A stretch of DNA of 64,000 nucleotides from Bicyclus anynana (GCF_947172395.1 NC_069087.1:17552889-17616888); one strand, 5' to 3'. Counted from the stretch's first letter, positions 12,835 to 25,222 are shown. Notes: generated by a model not told the origin, from the letters alone. Made by a program: numbers and translations.

Positions 12835-13170
12835 GATATCATATAATTATACAGGATGTCCCGTAAATATTACTTAAATTAAGTAATTTTCGGCACATTT
12901 TAGGACTACGCTGCACTGAAGGTAGGGATTTTTGTATTCCGTACAAAAACCAACATACTCGTACCTTAAAAACCGTAAAATTTCGGCTAACATATATTGC
13001 GTTATTTTAGTAGGCTTTGATGACAGCCTGTGAAGTCTAATGTAGGTAATATTTATGGAACGGACGGGATACGGGTAGTTTAATTCATCATTGAATTTTT
13101 TGCGATAGAGGTCTTCCGGGAAGATAACTTAACTTAACTATACTTATCTGTCAAGCTTATTTCGGCCGTG

Positions 13171-13365
13171 TACCAGTCTGAAAAAAAACTTCGCAAACGG
13201 TCCTCTAAGCCGAGGTTTCAGAGGAGACGCCCTTAGAGACGTCCATTTATTCTGCTTCTGCCTTCGGGCCCCATCAGGCGATACTTCTGCGCTCGCTAAA
13301 ACTTTCCGGTGACACCGCTGAGATCCCATTAAGGAACCTACGGCACTTACACAATCAGAAAAGAA
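13171..13365 (+). mobile_element. Jockey LINE 3' UTR fragment
   Basis: ACGGTCCTCTAAGCCGAGG, GGGCCCCATCAGGCGAT and CGGCACTTACACAATCAG match the sense 3' UTR of the LINE at 25292-28001. It is 5'-truncated, and no coding part remains. Confidence 0.75.
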
Positions 13366-13943
13366 GTATTTAAAACAGATTATTGTAATAAAATAGATTA
13401 TTGTTATAGTCTTTAAAATAGATATATGGTGATTATGATGATATATTAAAATCAAATCCGAAAAGTAATCCTTAAGATCGTAAAACTATTTCGACTGTAA
13501 TCCCATCGAATCTCACAAAACGATCAATGTTGTCGAGTTATGCTAGATGTCCGGGTGGGATGTAAAGAATAAGATTTCGCCAACAAGGCTGTATTGGCAT
13601 GAAAAACATCCTCAATGATATCAAAGGGCTATTGTCTGATATACGATTTCGTTTGATTTTCCGAAAAATTCCAGTAATGTTGTTTAGATACACGTGTTAG
13701 ATTAAATTAAAGTATTTGCTGTTATTACGAGATTGTTGGTTATTTTAAAAACTTTTATATTTCAGGGAATGGATTGATGCTAATTAATGATTAATGATAA
13801 TTATTACTACAAAGTCTACTTAAATTTTCATACACTGAATATATCTGTCTGTCTGAATATATCTAAGCTACAACATTTTGTAAAGCTACTTTCAAATGAA
13901 TATTTTTTAAATAATAAGAAACTACCGGAAACATATTATGAAA

Positions 13944-14620
13944 GATGGCACTCTAGACATCTGTCGAGCGAGTCATCGTCCTGGGGAATCCCTCAGGCAT
14001 ATTGTGTCCGGGTGTTCTCACCATGCTAGCGGCGAATAGTTGCATAGACATAATCAAGTAGCCAATAATCTACCAACAGCTTGCTCTTCAGTAGGGCCTT
14101 ATTGATTCTGAGATGCCTTACTACAGGTACGACCCAGCGTCAGTTCTTGAAAATACTGGTGGTGCATTGCTCTACTGGGACCGAATGATTATCACTGACA
14201 GGTATATTGTTGCCAATAGACCTGATATAGTGCTAGTAGATCGGTCGGTGCGCCGTGCAATAATTGTCGATATTACTGTTCCACATGACGATAATTTGGT
14301 TAAAGCTGACAAAAAGGAAAAGTATCAAAATACTTGAACCTTGCTCAGTCAACTGTTATTGTTCCGACAATTGTTTCAGTCAATGGTCTAATAGCAAAAA
14401 GGATCTATCAGCACTTAGCTGTTGGATCAAGAGTCGGATACAGAAGGCAGTGATTCTTGAGACGGCGCGTATTGTGAGGAGGTTCCCCACTCTGGAGCCC
14501 TGACCACCGGTTGCTTGGGCACTCAAACTTCCCGCAGCGGGAGGAATGAGTTTCTTTTTATATATTTTTAATAGTGTTTTTTATATATTTTGTATTTGTA
14601 ACATTGATAAAAATTAAAAA
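13944..14620 (+). pseudogene. Remnant of LINE with CCHC and nuclease-like C-terminus
   Basis: Conceptual pieces in several frames include a zinc-knuckle-like HIVSGCSHH and a central frame (14113-14337) with LLYWDRMIITDRYIVANRPD and VDITVPHDDNL. A further frame reads IKSRIQKAVILETARIVRRF and ends TLEP at 14502. The PD...D-x-T...KY pattern after a CCHC motif resembles the C-terminus of R2/R4-like LINEs with a restriction-like endonuclease. At least two frameshifts and the lack of a reverse transcriptase show it is dead. An AT-rich tail follows to about 14640. Clade assignment is inference. Confidence 0.6.
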
Positions 14621-14639
14621 AAAGAACAAATAAATTAAT

Positions 14640-15740
14640 AAGAGATTTAAGAAATTAGTTAATTATGAATTAGTTAGTTAATAATTAAAAAAATCTATGC
14701 AGACGACGTCGCGCCTTTTTCTCTAGTAAGTCGTAATAAGTTGTCAATATAAAAATATACAAACATTCGCTTTTTGCCAATGAAGAGAAAATTGCTTATT
14801 TGAGCAATGGCATGTACTTTTCTACGTTCTGAGATTACTTTTTCATTGCTATATTTCGTATGGGAAGAATACTCGTATTACAAAGGTTCCTAACAGTATT
14901 TACTTTTCTGTACAAAAATACACGCTATTTTTATTAATGTATATCTTACTACTACGGTTTTACTTCTAAGTAAAACCGCACGCGTCGGCTAGTATTTTAA
15001 AATAAGTATTTAATCAAAAATTAATAACAATAATGTATTCATAATTTGACAATTCATAAAGAACGTATTATACTATTACCTACCAGCCGATTCCCCTCGG
15101 GTTACCTTTAAAATACATGTATATTCATTGTTGTATTATATGTTACATGAGAAACCGGAGTTTGTATCACGCTATATGAATTTCCTTTTCTTTGGAAAGG
15201 CTTACCTTCATCTAAATTCTATCCTTCGCCACTGTTACCTACCAAATATAAACGCAATTACAATTTGTAATATTAGTTTGATTAAGAACGTTTGGGTAAA
15301 CTGGCGAGTTTATTGAAACCGAGGGTAGACAGCTCAAAGCGTTCACTTCGCATTAGGCACCGACTGGCGGCCTCAGTAATGAATGGGGGATGCCGACCGG
15401 GGCTGAGGGCCGACCCGTGATGGAATCCATTAATCACTTCGCAAACAAACAACACGAGCTGGTATTGTGCGGTTAACTTGGTATTTGATGAATGTAAATT
15501 GGTAAACTACGAGCGTGAAAGAATTTTTTTTTAGTATGTCACGTAACGGAATCAAACAGCCCGTGTACACTGTCGAGTTTTGAGGGACATTACAGAATGG
15601 GTTATAATTTATTTTATTTAAATTAATACTGTAATATTCACGCACACTCTGGTGATTTACTTAATCATCAATTCGGTCACTCTGTTAACACTTGCACTTG
15701 GTTGAACAATGTATCTACTTAGTACCATCGTACTACTGTA
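14640..15740. other. Intergenic, no feature seen
   Basis: AT-rich; a short Helitron-like scrap ends near 14992 (GCACGCGTCGGCTAG). No supported gene. Confidence 0.4.
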
Positions 15741-15748
15741 ACACAAGA

Positions 15749-15822
15749 CGGAAACTGGGGTCAGTCTCCGTCTTCTTATGAAAGGCGGAGACTGGGGTCA
15801 GTCTCCGTCTTCTTATGAAAGG
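15749..15822 (+). repeat. Two 37-bp tandem copies with hairpin
   Basis: Two units of 37 bp (15749-15785, 15786-15822) differ at one base. The second contains GGAGACTG-GGGT-CAGTCTCC, an 8-bp perfect stem with a 4-base loop; the first has one mismatch in the stem. Confidence 0.85.
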
Positions 15823-16239
15823 CGTGTAATTATAGACTAGTCTGTTGACAGCCCAGGCTGTTGACAAGCAGTCCTGAGTACTACAAATACAATAAGAGAC
15901 TTGAGTTTATCCTAATAGCTACAAGCTATACTTAAAATCATGATCACGTGCTTTAGAAGAGGTGGCAAGAATACTGGCTGCAATTCCGCGTTGATCCAGC
16001 CCAGGCCGATTGTTCGCGCAAAAAATGAGTCTTCTGCCACCATCAGTCACGTCAACTAGCCGCGCTGAAATAATTCGGAATTCTTTTTGCGTGAAGGCAA
16101 TCTCTACGGCAAAAAAAAAATCCGTACCTTTACCTCTCTGACCGAGAGTTACTGGTGGGTAACTACTTTAAGGTTCATACAAGCACTGAGATTTGTATGA
16201 ATAGTAAAACAAGTAGTTACATGCTAAAGACATCAATCT

Positions 16240-16350
16240 CAACACCGAAAGATCATGGGTTCTATGTCCGCCCGCTGGATTATTGTCGTACCCATTCCTA
16301 ACACACACTTTCCGACTAATTGGACGGGAACGGGAATATTGGTGATATTA
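16240..16350 (+). mobile_element. SINE-3 fragment
   Basis: ATTGTCGTACCCATTCCTAA, TTTCCGACTAATTGGACGGG and AATATTGGTGATATTAAAAA match the body of the family represented at 47732-47877 (antisense). The tRNA-like head is degenerate. Confidence 0.6.
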
Positions 16351-17088
16351 AAAAAAAACACATGCATGTATATTCGTTGCTCTGCGACCTGCAGGGTTAT
16401 TATGTAACTCGGTGTACCATTCAAGTACTCGTTTATCACTACATTGTTTATCATTTATTTTCGTTTTCATCGTTTATTATTATTGTAGTATTTTCGTTTT
16501 TGAAATCATCAAACATTGTGTTTTAACGAAATGACACAACAATCGTCATTTTACATAAAGTAGTTGAGGTAGTAGCAGATAAAAAACTGATATTTACGTT
16601 GATATTTTGTTGAAATATTTGTGTTAGACGATTGTTAAAACAAAACATCATTGCCGCTTGATGTCAATGGCGTAGTCAAGGTAATTTCGTAGAAATAACT
16701 AAATTAGATGTTCACAAAAACGAAAATACAACGAAAATCGATATAGTGACTCATTGTTTGAATGGTACACTAAGATAAGGCCGCTGAGCATAGTCATCAA
16801 GTAATCAGCAGCTATTTGGTATAGCTAAAGTCGAAGTCACAGTAAACCAACAACAATTTTCTAACTCGTCGAATGTCGAGGGGAATTTTCCCGGAAGAAA
16901 ACGTATGGTAATATAACACATCGTAACCTCGGCGCGGGATCGACGGGAATATTTCTTGCATGTGTATAATTTTATATTTAGTTTCGACAAATCAGAGGGT
17001 ACGTAGGTACTTTACACTGTACGGAAAATGTCGTTTAGTTAACCCATTTCAATAGCACTTCTTTAGGCATAGTTCTTTAGCATATAAG

Positions 17089-17382
17089 AGCTGTGATATC
17101 CCAGTTGATACGACCTCTGCGTCCGATTCCGGAGGGTGTGAGTTCGAATCCGGTCCGGGGCATGCACCTCCAACTTATGTGCATTTTAGGAAATTAAATG
17201 TCACATGTCTCACACGGTGAAGGAAAAACATCGTAAGGAAACCAGAGAATTTACTTAATTCTCAGCTTGTGTGAAGTCTGCCAATCCGTATTGGGTCAGC
17301 GTGGTGAACTATTAGCCTAGCCCCTCTCATTGTGAGAGGAGACTCGAGCTCAGCAGTGAGTTGTTGTTATGATGATGATGAG
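17089..17382 (+). mobile_element. SINE-2, full-length copy
   Basis: Head TATCCCAGTTGATACGACC, B box GAGTTCGAATCCGG, body TGTGTGAAGTCTGCC-like and CTAGCCCCTCTCATTGTGAG, ending in a GATGATGATG tail. Confidence 0.85.
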
Positions 17383-17570
17383 GCATAGTTATTCAGTAAC
17401 TACCTCGTTAGTCTTTATTGAATTATGTGTTCTGGGCTGTGAAATATTCAGTTTTTCCTTCTTCTAAAAAATTTTCAGCACAGATTTGGAAAAGTGATTA
17501 ATAATAATTTACTTAGCCACTTAGGTACCTAACAAACACACACACACACGTTTGACACACAATGCTTCAT

Positions 17571-17849
17571 TACATTTGTCAGGACAACTTAATTAACAAA
17601 TCAAACTGTAACCAAAATAAGACCCTAGAATGGCAGAGAATGACCTTGAGTTAAATCGCGCACTTGTGAACGTTGTATGTAGGGTTAAAGGATCCTTTGA
17701 CTGTTAACAAACACTCCCCTTTTCCACTCAAGTCACTCTCCCCGCCTATCCCAAGTAAATAATGACACAACAAGAGATGTGGACGGCGCGAACGCCACGA
17801 GCACACTGAAGCCGTCCGTACCGCAAGTAGTTGCAACGCGGCGATAACA
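17571..17849 (+). repeat. Long inverted repeat, left arm
   Basis: About 280 bp that pairs, in reverse orientation, with 20605-20890. Shared blocks include TTGTCAGGACAACTTAATTA, AAGACCCTAGAATGGCAGA, TCCACTCAAGTCACTCTCC and GGCTTCAGTGTGCTCGTGG (reverse). No coding content. It may be one interspersed repeat present in two orientations. Confidence 0.8.
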
Positions 17850-18285
17850 TCCTTTTTTATTATCTTCTTTCCAATTTTGGTAATTATATTCAATGTACTG
17901 TGTAATCTCAGTTTCCCAAGATACTTTGCGTGTTTATAAAAATCGTATCGTTAGGTGTACAGTACAAAAGAGTCAAAGATGAGGCGCCCAACTGCCTCTT
18001 TGAGAAAAATGCAAATAAAAGGAAGGTTTTCTACGAAATCGTAAATCAAGCCACTCGGGCAAAGCGCCTTCGAGTGCGTAGCTCCATTGTGCCGTCACGA
18101 GCACCAACCCTCGAGTGCGTCCCGTGCTCTGAATGTTTATTGAAATGCATATTGTACGTTATTGAATAAGTAAATCTCTCAGTTGAAATGTGTATTGTGA
18201 TCGTGCATGTTATTCCAATTATTATTTCTTGGTAGCGTCCATTCTTGAAGGATTGCCTGTTATATTCGATTATTATAAGTTTAAC

Positions 18286-18595
18286 GGCCTCCGTGGCGCA
18301 GTGGTATGCGCGGTGGATTTACAAAACGGAGGTCCTGGGTTCGATCCCCGGCTGGGCAGATTCAGATTTTCTTAATTTGTCTAGGTCTGGCTGGTTAGTT
18401 ACCACCCTACCGGCAAAGACGTACCGCCAAAGCGATTTAGCGTTCCGGTACGATGCCGTGTAGAAACCGAAAGGGGTGTGGATTTTCATCCTCCTCCTAA
18501 CAACAACAGTTAGCTTGCTTCCATCTTAGACTGCATCATCACTTACCATCTGGTGAGATTGTAGTCAAGGGCTAACTTGTAAAGAATAAAAAAAA
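18286..18595 (+). mobile_element. SINE-1, near full-length copy
   Basis: Head GGCCTCCGTGGCGCAGTGGT, B box GGGTTCGATCCCCGG and A-rich tail. It lacks about 20 bp of the body after CTGGCTGG compared with other copies. Confidence 0.85.
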
Positions 18596-18613
18596 GTTAG
18601 TGGTTTTTTTTTA

Positions 18614-18811
18614 TATATACTAATATTATAAAGAGAAAACATTTGATTGTTTTTTTTTTACTGAATATGCTCTGTAACTACTCAACCGTTTTGAAAAACT
18701 CTTTCATTGTTGAGAAGCTACATTATACCCGAGTGTCTATAGGCTATATTTTATCTTCGTATATTTCCTACAGGGAATGGGGAACCTCGCGGGGAAACCG
18801 ACGTCGGCTAG
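18614..18811 (+). mobile_element. Helitron-like short copy
   Basis: Starts TATATACTAATATTATAAAG and ends GACGTCGGCTAG before T. The core blocks CTACATTATACCCGAGTG and ATAGGCTATATTTTAT are present. Confidence 0.7.
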
Positions 18812-19083
18812 TATTTCTTTTAGTAGGACTTTTATATTTATAATTTTAAATAGATATAGCAGTTACGGTTTAAAATGTACAGATGAACAGCATGTACAGA
18901 TAGGTACAGATAGGTATTTACTGTCTTCATATTTGGAATTTAAGATATGAAACTATATAATTAGGTACATGTAGTACATGTACCAAAATATTAATTTTTT
19001 TATTTTTTGTTTTTTACACATTATTTAATTGACAAAAATAATAAATAAAATAAAACAGTTATTTTTCTAAACGTTTTCTAAAT

Positions 19084-19256
19084 TCTCTACGTGTGTGAAG
19101 TCTGCCAATCCGCATTGTGCCAGCGTGAACTATTGGCCTAACCCCTCTCATTCTGAAAGGAGACTCGTGGTGAGCAGTGAGCCGAATATGGGTTGATGAC
19201 TATAGGCTATATTTTATTCCCGTATTCCAAGGGATTTACACTTATAAAACCGCAGG
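19084..19256 (+). mobile_element. SINE-2 3' part joined to Helitron fragment
   Basis: 19084-19202 has GTGTGAAGTCTGCCAATCCG to GCCGAATATGGGTTGATGA; 19203-19256 continues with ATAGGCTATATTTTATTCCC of the Helitron-like family. Both are truncated. Confidence 0.65.
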
Positions 19257-19544
19257 GTATCTGCCAGTTATACAGTCGTACTTGATTGTACAATGGAGCC
19301 ACGCGCGTCAGGTGATAGAATCGTGAACACTTATCAAAAAATATATTTGTGCTGAGAGAGCATTCGAGTCAAAGCTAAAAGGCGATTACAGTAAATGCCT
19401 TTTAAAATATGTGGCGGAAAGCGTCTGTTAAGTTACACGGAAAACCAATAAAACTCTTAACTTTCCTATTCTCATATACTTATTCACACTTAATACATAA
19501 TGAACGAACTAAGTTCTTTTTTTAGTATTTCTCTCTGGTGTTGT

Positions 19545-19630
19545 GGGTCTGAAAAGGGAGGTCCCGGGTTAGATTTGGGATTTTATAAATTGTAAATTGG
19601 CCCAGGCTGCTCTTCCAAGTGAGTTCCACA
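19545..19630 (+). mobile_element. Diverged SINE-1 head fragment
   Basis: GGAGGTCCCGGGTTAGATTTGG and ATTGGCCCAGGCT resemble the SINE-1 B-box region and the following body. Confidence 0.35.
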
Positions 19631-19639
19631 AACAGCACG

Positions 19640-20600
19640 TACAAAATACAAATGAATAAGACTCCCTTTTACAGTTAATATCAGGACTATAGAAAAATCG
19701 CTTTCTAGCCTGCTATAAACCTAGTATAATATACCATTACTTTAGCTACCGAGGCTTTATCACAACGTATTTAACGTATTTTGTTTCATTTTACGTCACT
19801 TTATACTTTTAGTTTTTGTACCTCACTTTACCCCTTTTTCCCCTATAATAAATAATGCAATGCTTTGACAGCTACTAAAAGGACTGTAGTAAAATCGCTC
19901 TCCAGTCTGCATCAAAATAAAACTATACTAGAAATAAAGGTATGTCGTCAATTAAATACAAAAGCTATCGTCAGTCGAACAAACGCCGTCTCGGGATTGA
20001 ACAGTCCCGACCTCATCTCGGGCTTACGACCATCTTACGGGCATCACAATAAATTGTACAAAAATTATATACCGAGTTTACGGGCGACCGGAGGAACAAT
20101 TCCTTGAGAGGCATAGAGAATAGGCCCACCATGATATTGTTATTTGTTGAGTTGTTCCTTCTCAATTTTAGTTGTTACTAGCGGTTTTTTTCAAGTTAAC
20201 ATTGGTCTAAAAGTTTCTTTGATATAGTTGATAACGACGATATTCATTGATTTTGAAGTGATATATTACGATTAAAAATATAAATATGAATCAAAAAGTC
20301 ATTGAATAAAAGCATCATAAAACTCAACCAGACACTATACAATTGAAAATTAATATACCAGAAACATGCAAAAACATTTTGATTGAAAAAAAAACTAATA
20401 ACAAATCATATTATAAAAGTGTAAGAAATCGTCTAAAATACTTGTATATACGTGTACCCGCAAAACGTTGTTTAACCTTATAAATTATATGAGAGGTATA
20501 AAAAATAGATGTTATCCGATTCTCAGACCTACATGCACATAAAATTTCATAAAAATCAGTCAAGCCTTTTGTTAGGAATTTGGTAAGTAATACCGCGGCA
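19640..20600. other. Spacer between inverted-repeat arms, no gene
   Basis: AT-rich; no recognisable coding sequence. An 80-codon plus frame at 19865 has no known motif. Confidence 0.4.
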
Positions 20601-20604
20601 CGAT

Positions 20605-20890
20605 TGTTATCGCCGCATTGCAACGACTTGCGGTACGGACGGCTTCAGTGTGCTCGTGGCGTTTGAGCCGTCCACATCTCTTGTTGTGTAATTGTTTATG
20701 GGTTACTTGGGATAGGCGGGGAGAGTGACTTGAGTGGAAAAGGGGAGTGTTAGATATCTGTCAAAGGCGCCTTTAGCCCTACACATATCGTTCACAAGTG
20801 CGTGACTTCACTCAAGGTCATTTTCTGCCATTCTAGGGTCTTATTTTGGTTACAGTTTGATTAGTTAATTAAGTTGTCCTGACAAGTGTT
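20605..20890 (-). repeat. Long inverted repeat, right arm
   Basis: Reverse-complement partner of 17571-17849, from TGTTATCGCCGCATTGCAAC to AAGTTGTCCTGACAAG. The arms are separated by about 2.75 kb of SINE-1, Helitron and unique sequence. Confidence 0.8.
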
Positions 20891-20899
20891 GTGAATCAT

Positions 20900-21880
20900 A
20901 ACCTTTGTTCGACATTAGTTTTCTTATTTTTGTAATCACCTTTGAGTCCGCTAAAACGATAATTTTATATATTAGATAAAAACTTCGTTGGTAGAGTCAA
21001 TAACAAAGGAGAAAATATACAACACATTTCGGAAATCGAGAAAAATCTTGTAGCACAAACCGTCCCACCGAAAGCCGGTCGTATGGGAGGCCTAAGTAAA
21101 CGGCAATAAAAATAAATTGGACGCAACTACGCAGTCAGGCTATATTGGAGTTATGCCTGGTCCGATCATCCCCGGCTTCCTCCACAAATGAAATGGGAAT
21201 AATCATGTCGCCGAACAACGTTCGCTGTGTTATTTTATCCTGAAATAATAGCGCAAGATATTCCTTTACTGATAAATTGTTTGAAAGCATTATTGTTTGA
21301 AAAAATATTCCCACAGAGATAACAAGCGTTACAAAAATATATAAAATGCTATAAAAAATGTAGGTACTTACATTTATTGTAGATACAAGATGGCATACAA
21401 AACATTCCTGAACCTCGGGTACTTATTTAATAGAAAATTATATAAACCATGTGTTTTAAACATGATCGTGTGTGTATATTTTCCTTTCTTTTCCAATCAA
21501 ACTAATGACTAGCCTAAATTTTAGTAATTTTAAAAACTCAAGATCCGTTATAAAGTTTTGATGGGTGTGTATGATTTTGTTTTATTATTTAAAGTATTAA
21601 GATGTAGGTTTAACTCTAATAAAATACCTACCTAAATAACATTTTTTAAAGTAAGTATTACGTACGTAGTAAATAATACAGTAAGAATGTTGTACGTAAA
21701 AAATAAGTCTATTTACTTTGTCAACAGCAGCACGTTTTAATTAAAATAGGTCTTGAAGCCATGAGCTGTTCTGCAAAACGAAATAAAAATCTGCAGCTTG
21801 CATCGGAAATTGCTTTCAGCACTCCTACAGTTATGACAAGTACATACTTCAGTTTATAATCACGTTATTATGCCAATAAT
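20900..21880. other. Intergenic, no feature seen
   Basis: No supported gene or repeat end. Confidence 0.4.
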
Positions 21881-21885
21881 ATTGA

Positions 21886-22071
21886 TCTATACTTAATATT
21901 CTATAGAGGAAGGAGTTGATTGAATGTTTGTTTGCATTGAATATGCTCTGAAATTACTGAACTGATTTGAAAAATTGTTTCATTATTGGGAAGCTACACT
22001 ATCACTGAGTGCTATAGGCTATATTTTATCCTCGTATTCCTACGGGAACGGGAACCACGCGGATCTGCTAG
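21886..22071 (+). mobile_element. Helitron-like short copy with both ends
   Basis: Begins TCTATACTTAATATTC after A and ends CGGATCTGCTAG before T, exactly the expected Helitron target. The core contains CTGAACTGATTTGAAAAATT and TAGGCTATATTTTATCC. Confidence 0.72.
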
Positions 22072-22263
22072 TATTGAATTATATTTAGTAGCCTCAGCTT
22101 CAATAGCTCCAGTGTTAGGGGCAAAATTTAATATTCAGAATCGTATTCAGTCTTAACACAGTCTTTACGAGAAATTAAATAAATTATGAAGGAAAGTCAT
22201 ATTAGAAAAATAGCAAATACTCTTAGAAAATATTTGGAAAAAATATTGGCAAGTGAAATTTGA

Positions 22264-22303
22264 AATGATACATTTTGTATGTACCTATACAAAATGTATC
22301 ATT
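22264..22303. repeat. Perfect 17-bp hairpin
   Basis: AATGATACATTTTGTAT (22264-22280) and its exact reverse complement (22287-22303) flank a 6-base loop, GTACCT. Confidence 0.9.
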
Positions 22304-22950
22304 ATATAAATATTTTGTTAAAATATGTCCGCCAACCTGCATTGAAGCAGCATCATGGGTTTAAACTTGGAATTCTCCTCTAAAAAAAGAAAACCTGCTT
22401 ACAATTAGATATAACCAAGGCTTATTGCTTATTGATCGAGGCTCATTTGTACTTTAATTTTTATAGCTCACTTTACCCCTATATCCCCATAATAATAAAT
22501 AAAACTGCACAATTTAAATCAGGCGACGCGACAGCCTAAAAATATCCAATTCCCCATCAAATAAAACTCCCATAATACCTCCAGTGGGACTTGATAAACG
22601 ACCAAACTGATTTTAAATCTACGTTCGAAGCCGGCTTAATACAGGACACGAGAAAACCAATTTCCACGCAACAAACTCGTTATAACTCGTTATGTTACGA
22701 GATACACTCCAAAATTCAATTTTTCCATTACCCATAGGATTTGATACTTTCAAAACCCTAAGTCTATATGCATAGAGTTCAAAATGTGTTGGGGGTTAGA
22801 AATCTGGAATAAGCAAGAAAACCATTTAGCAGTAGTGAGGTTATATCATAGAGATTATTATAAAGAGCTCATTGGGGATTCCCCTAGTGTTGCAGGAGCA
22901 TAGATTGCGTGTTTCCATTGAACTCTTTTTTATATTGGGGAGTCCACATA

Positions 22951-23251
22951 CGTCATCAACCCATATTCGGCTCACTGCTGAGCTCGAGTCTCCTCTCAGA
23001 ATGAGAGGGGTTAGGCCAATAGTCCACCACGCTGGCCCAATGCGGATTGGCAGACTTCACACACGCAGAGAATTAAGATAATTCTCTGGTATGCAGGTTT
23101 TCTCACGATGTTTTCCTTCACCGATTGAGACACGTGATATTTAATTTCTTAAAATGCACACAACTCAAAAGTTGGAGGTGCATGCCCCGGACCAGATTCG
23201 AACACACACCCTCCGGAGTCGGAGGCAGAGATCATATCCACTGGGCAATTA
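22951..23251 (-). mobile_element. SINE-2, full-length, with 10-bp TSD
   Basis: Antisense copy from CATCAACCCATATTCGGC to the tRNA-like head near 23250, flanked by AGTCCACATA at 22941-22950 and 23252-23261. Confidence 0.88.
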
Positions 23252-23978
23252 AGTCCACATAAACTCAATGAAAATCTTTTTGTTACATTTCCACGGATAA
23301 ACTGCTGAACTGATTTAAGTGAATTTTGGTACAGTGTAATTGTAATAGGAATAGTGGCAAGGAGCAGTTGAGGGTATACGCTTCATAGTCACTTTCCTAT
23401 AAGGAGGGAGGAATAAACATCAACAAATGTACAAACACTGTAGTAAGCTATTACCTCGACTGTCGATAAAAAATTTCTCTCGCACAAAAAGTCTAGATAG
23501 GTAAACTACGAAACGTTTGTAAGTACTTACATACTCGTAAGTAGGTACCCTAAAATTTGAAATTATCTAATTTATAATTTTACATATTTTTTTGCATTAA
23601 ATGGATGCAATTCTGTAAAGTCTTGTTCTATGGTCTAAGGTCTGATTGTCATTAAAGTGTTTTCATTTAAAGGTAGTCAGGAGTTTCCATTTTCCTAGGT
23701 TCCCGGTTAGATATGTGCAGTGCATCCGAAAGGTAACAGAATTTGCAATCGACCGTGTGACACCTTTGTGCCATTTGTGGCGCAGGCGGGGGCAGGTTCG
23801 TGTTTCAAAACAAACGCTCTCGTATTAAGGCCTTTAATGACACAATGTACAAATTGTATTGCCTTATCGATTCAGCTTTTTTATCATCTTATTAGACCAT
23901 TTTCTCTCCTACATTCTCCATAAAAATACAAAACAGAACATAGGTAATTGTATTTTAATTATATTTAAATAACACCCT

Positions 23979-24160
23979 TCCCGAACGGCCCTCTAAGCCG
24001 AGGTCCGAGTCTGAGAGGAGAAGCCGTTAGAGTCGTTCTCTGCTTCTGCCTTTGGGCCCCATCAGGCGATGTTTCTGTGCTCGGCTGCTCGCCCAACACC
24101 CCCTGTGACGCTGCTAAAGTCCCATTAAGGCACTTACACAATCAGAAGAGAAGTGAAGAC
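23979..24160 (+). mobile_element. Jockey LINE 3' UTR fragment
   Basis: CCCGAACGGCCCTCTAAGCC, GGGCCCCATCAGGCGATG and GGCACTTACACAATCAG match the 3' UTR of the LINE at 25292-28001, with small internal losses. Confidence 0.78.
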
Positions 24161-24169
24161 TTGACTTTT

Positions 24170-24890
24170 GTCTTTCGTGTATAAGAAACCATTTACGACC
24201 ATGTTTACAGTGCGCGTAATAAAGGTTCATTACAAAGTTACGAAATTAAATTGTTAAGACACGAACACAAATTAATAAAGGGCGTCAGGTTGATCAATCG
24301 AACACCATAAGCAAAGGCGAACCAATACAACTTTGAAACTAAACCTACAAGCAAAATTATACCATATCCTCATTTCCTAAGGTTGATATTCCTTAGATTT
24401 TCCGTTAAACCGTACTTAAAAGTTGTAGCAATGAAAAATGCAAGTTGTCGGCTGTACTTAGCGAGGTATCGCGTGCCGCATGATGAATGGTCGCGCTCTT
24501 AGAGGTTTGGCAAGTTGCGAACTTTTGCCGGAATAAATATCGGTTATGTGACATCGAATACTTTAGCTTCTTGTTGGGGATTTGACTTATACTTATACTT
24601 CCATCTATAGCTTACTCTTCCCGGGAAAACATACCTATTTGTTTCTTTTGATGGAAATATGGATTCTATGCAAGATTTAAGGTTTGAGAAGCAAATAGGG
24701 CACAAATACAGAGGGTAAAAAAAACTTCATTTGCGAAAAATATGTCAATAATAACTATTAAAAACACCTTTTTAATTGTCGAGTGAAAATTTAAATGGCT
24801 TTAGGTAGGTACATAGGTTATTAAAGAATTTCTAAATGCGTAACTAGAACCACCTACAACCTAACGTTAAAGATTTCGAGGATCCGTTGG
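24170..24890. other. Intergenic, no feature seen
   Basis: No supported gene or repeat. Confidence 0.4.
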
Positions 24891-24897
24891 TACCGAC

Positions 24898-25222
24898 GAC
24901 CTCCGTGGCGCAGTGCTATGCACCGTGGATTTACAAGACGGAGGTCCTGGATTCAATCCCCGGCTGGGCCGATTGAGGTTTTTCTTAATTGGTCCAGGTC
25001 TGGCTGGTGGGAGGCTTCGGCCGTGGCTAGTTACCACCCTATCTACAAAGAACAACAAAAAAATACAGACGTAGGTACCACCAAGCGATTTAGCGTTCCG
25101 GTACGATGTCGGTGTGGATTTTTTATTCTCCTTCTAACAAGTTAGCCCGCTTCCATCTTCCATTGCATTATCATTTACCATCAGGTAAAACTACAGATTG
25201 TAGTCAAGAATATATAAAAAAA
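24898..25222 (+). mobile_element. SINE-1 copy with internal rearrangement
   Basis: Head GACCTCCGTGGCGCAGTGC and B box GGATTCAATCCCCGG. After CTAGTTACCACCCTA the body is interrupted by about 25 bp with an A run before ACCACCAAGCGATTTAGCG. Confidence 0.8.
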
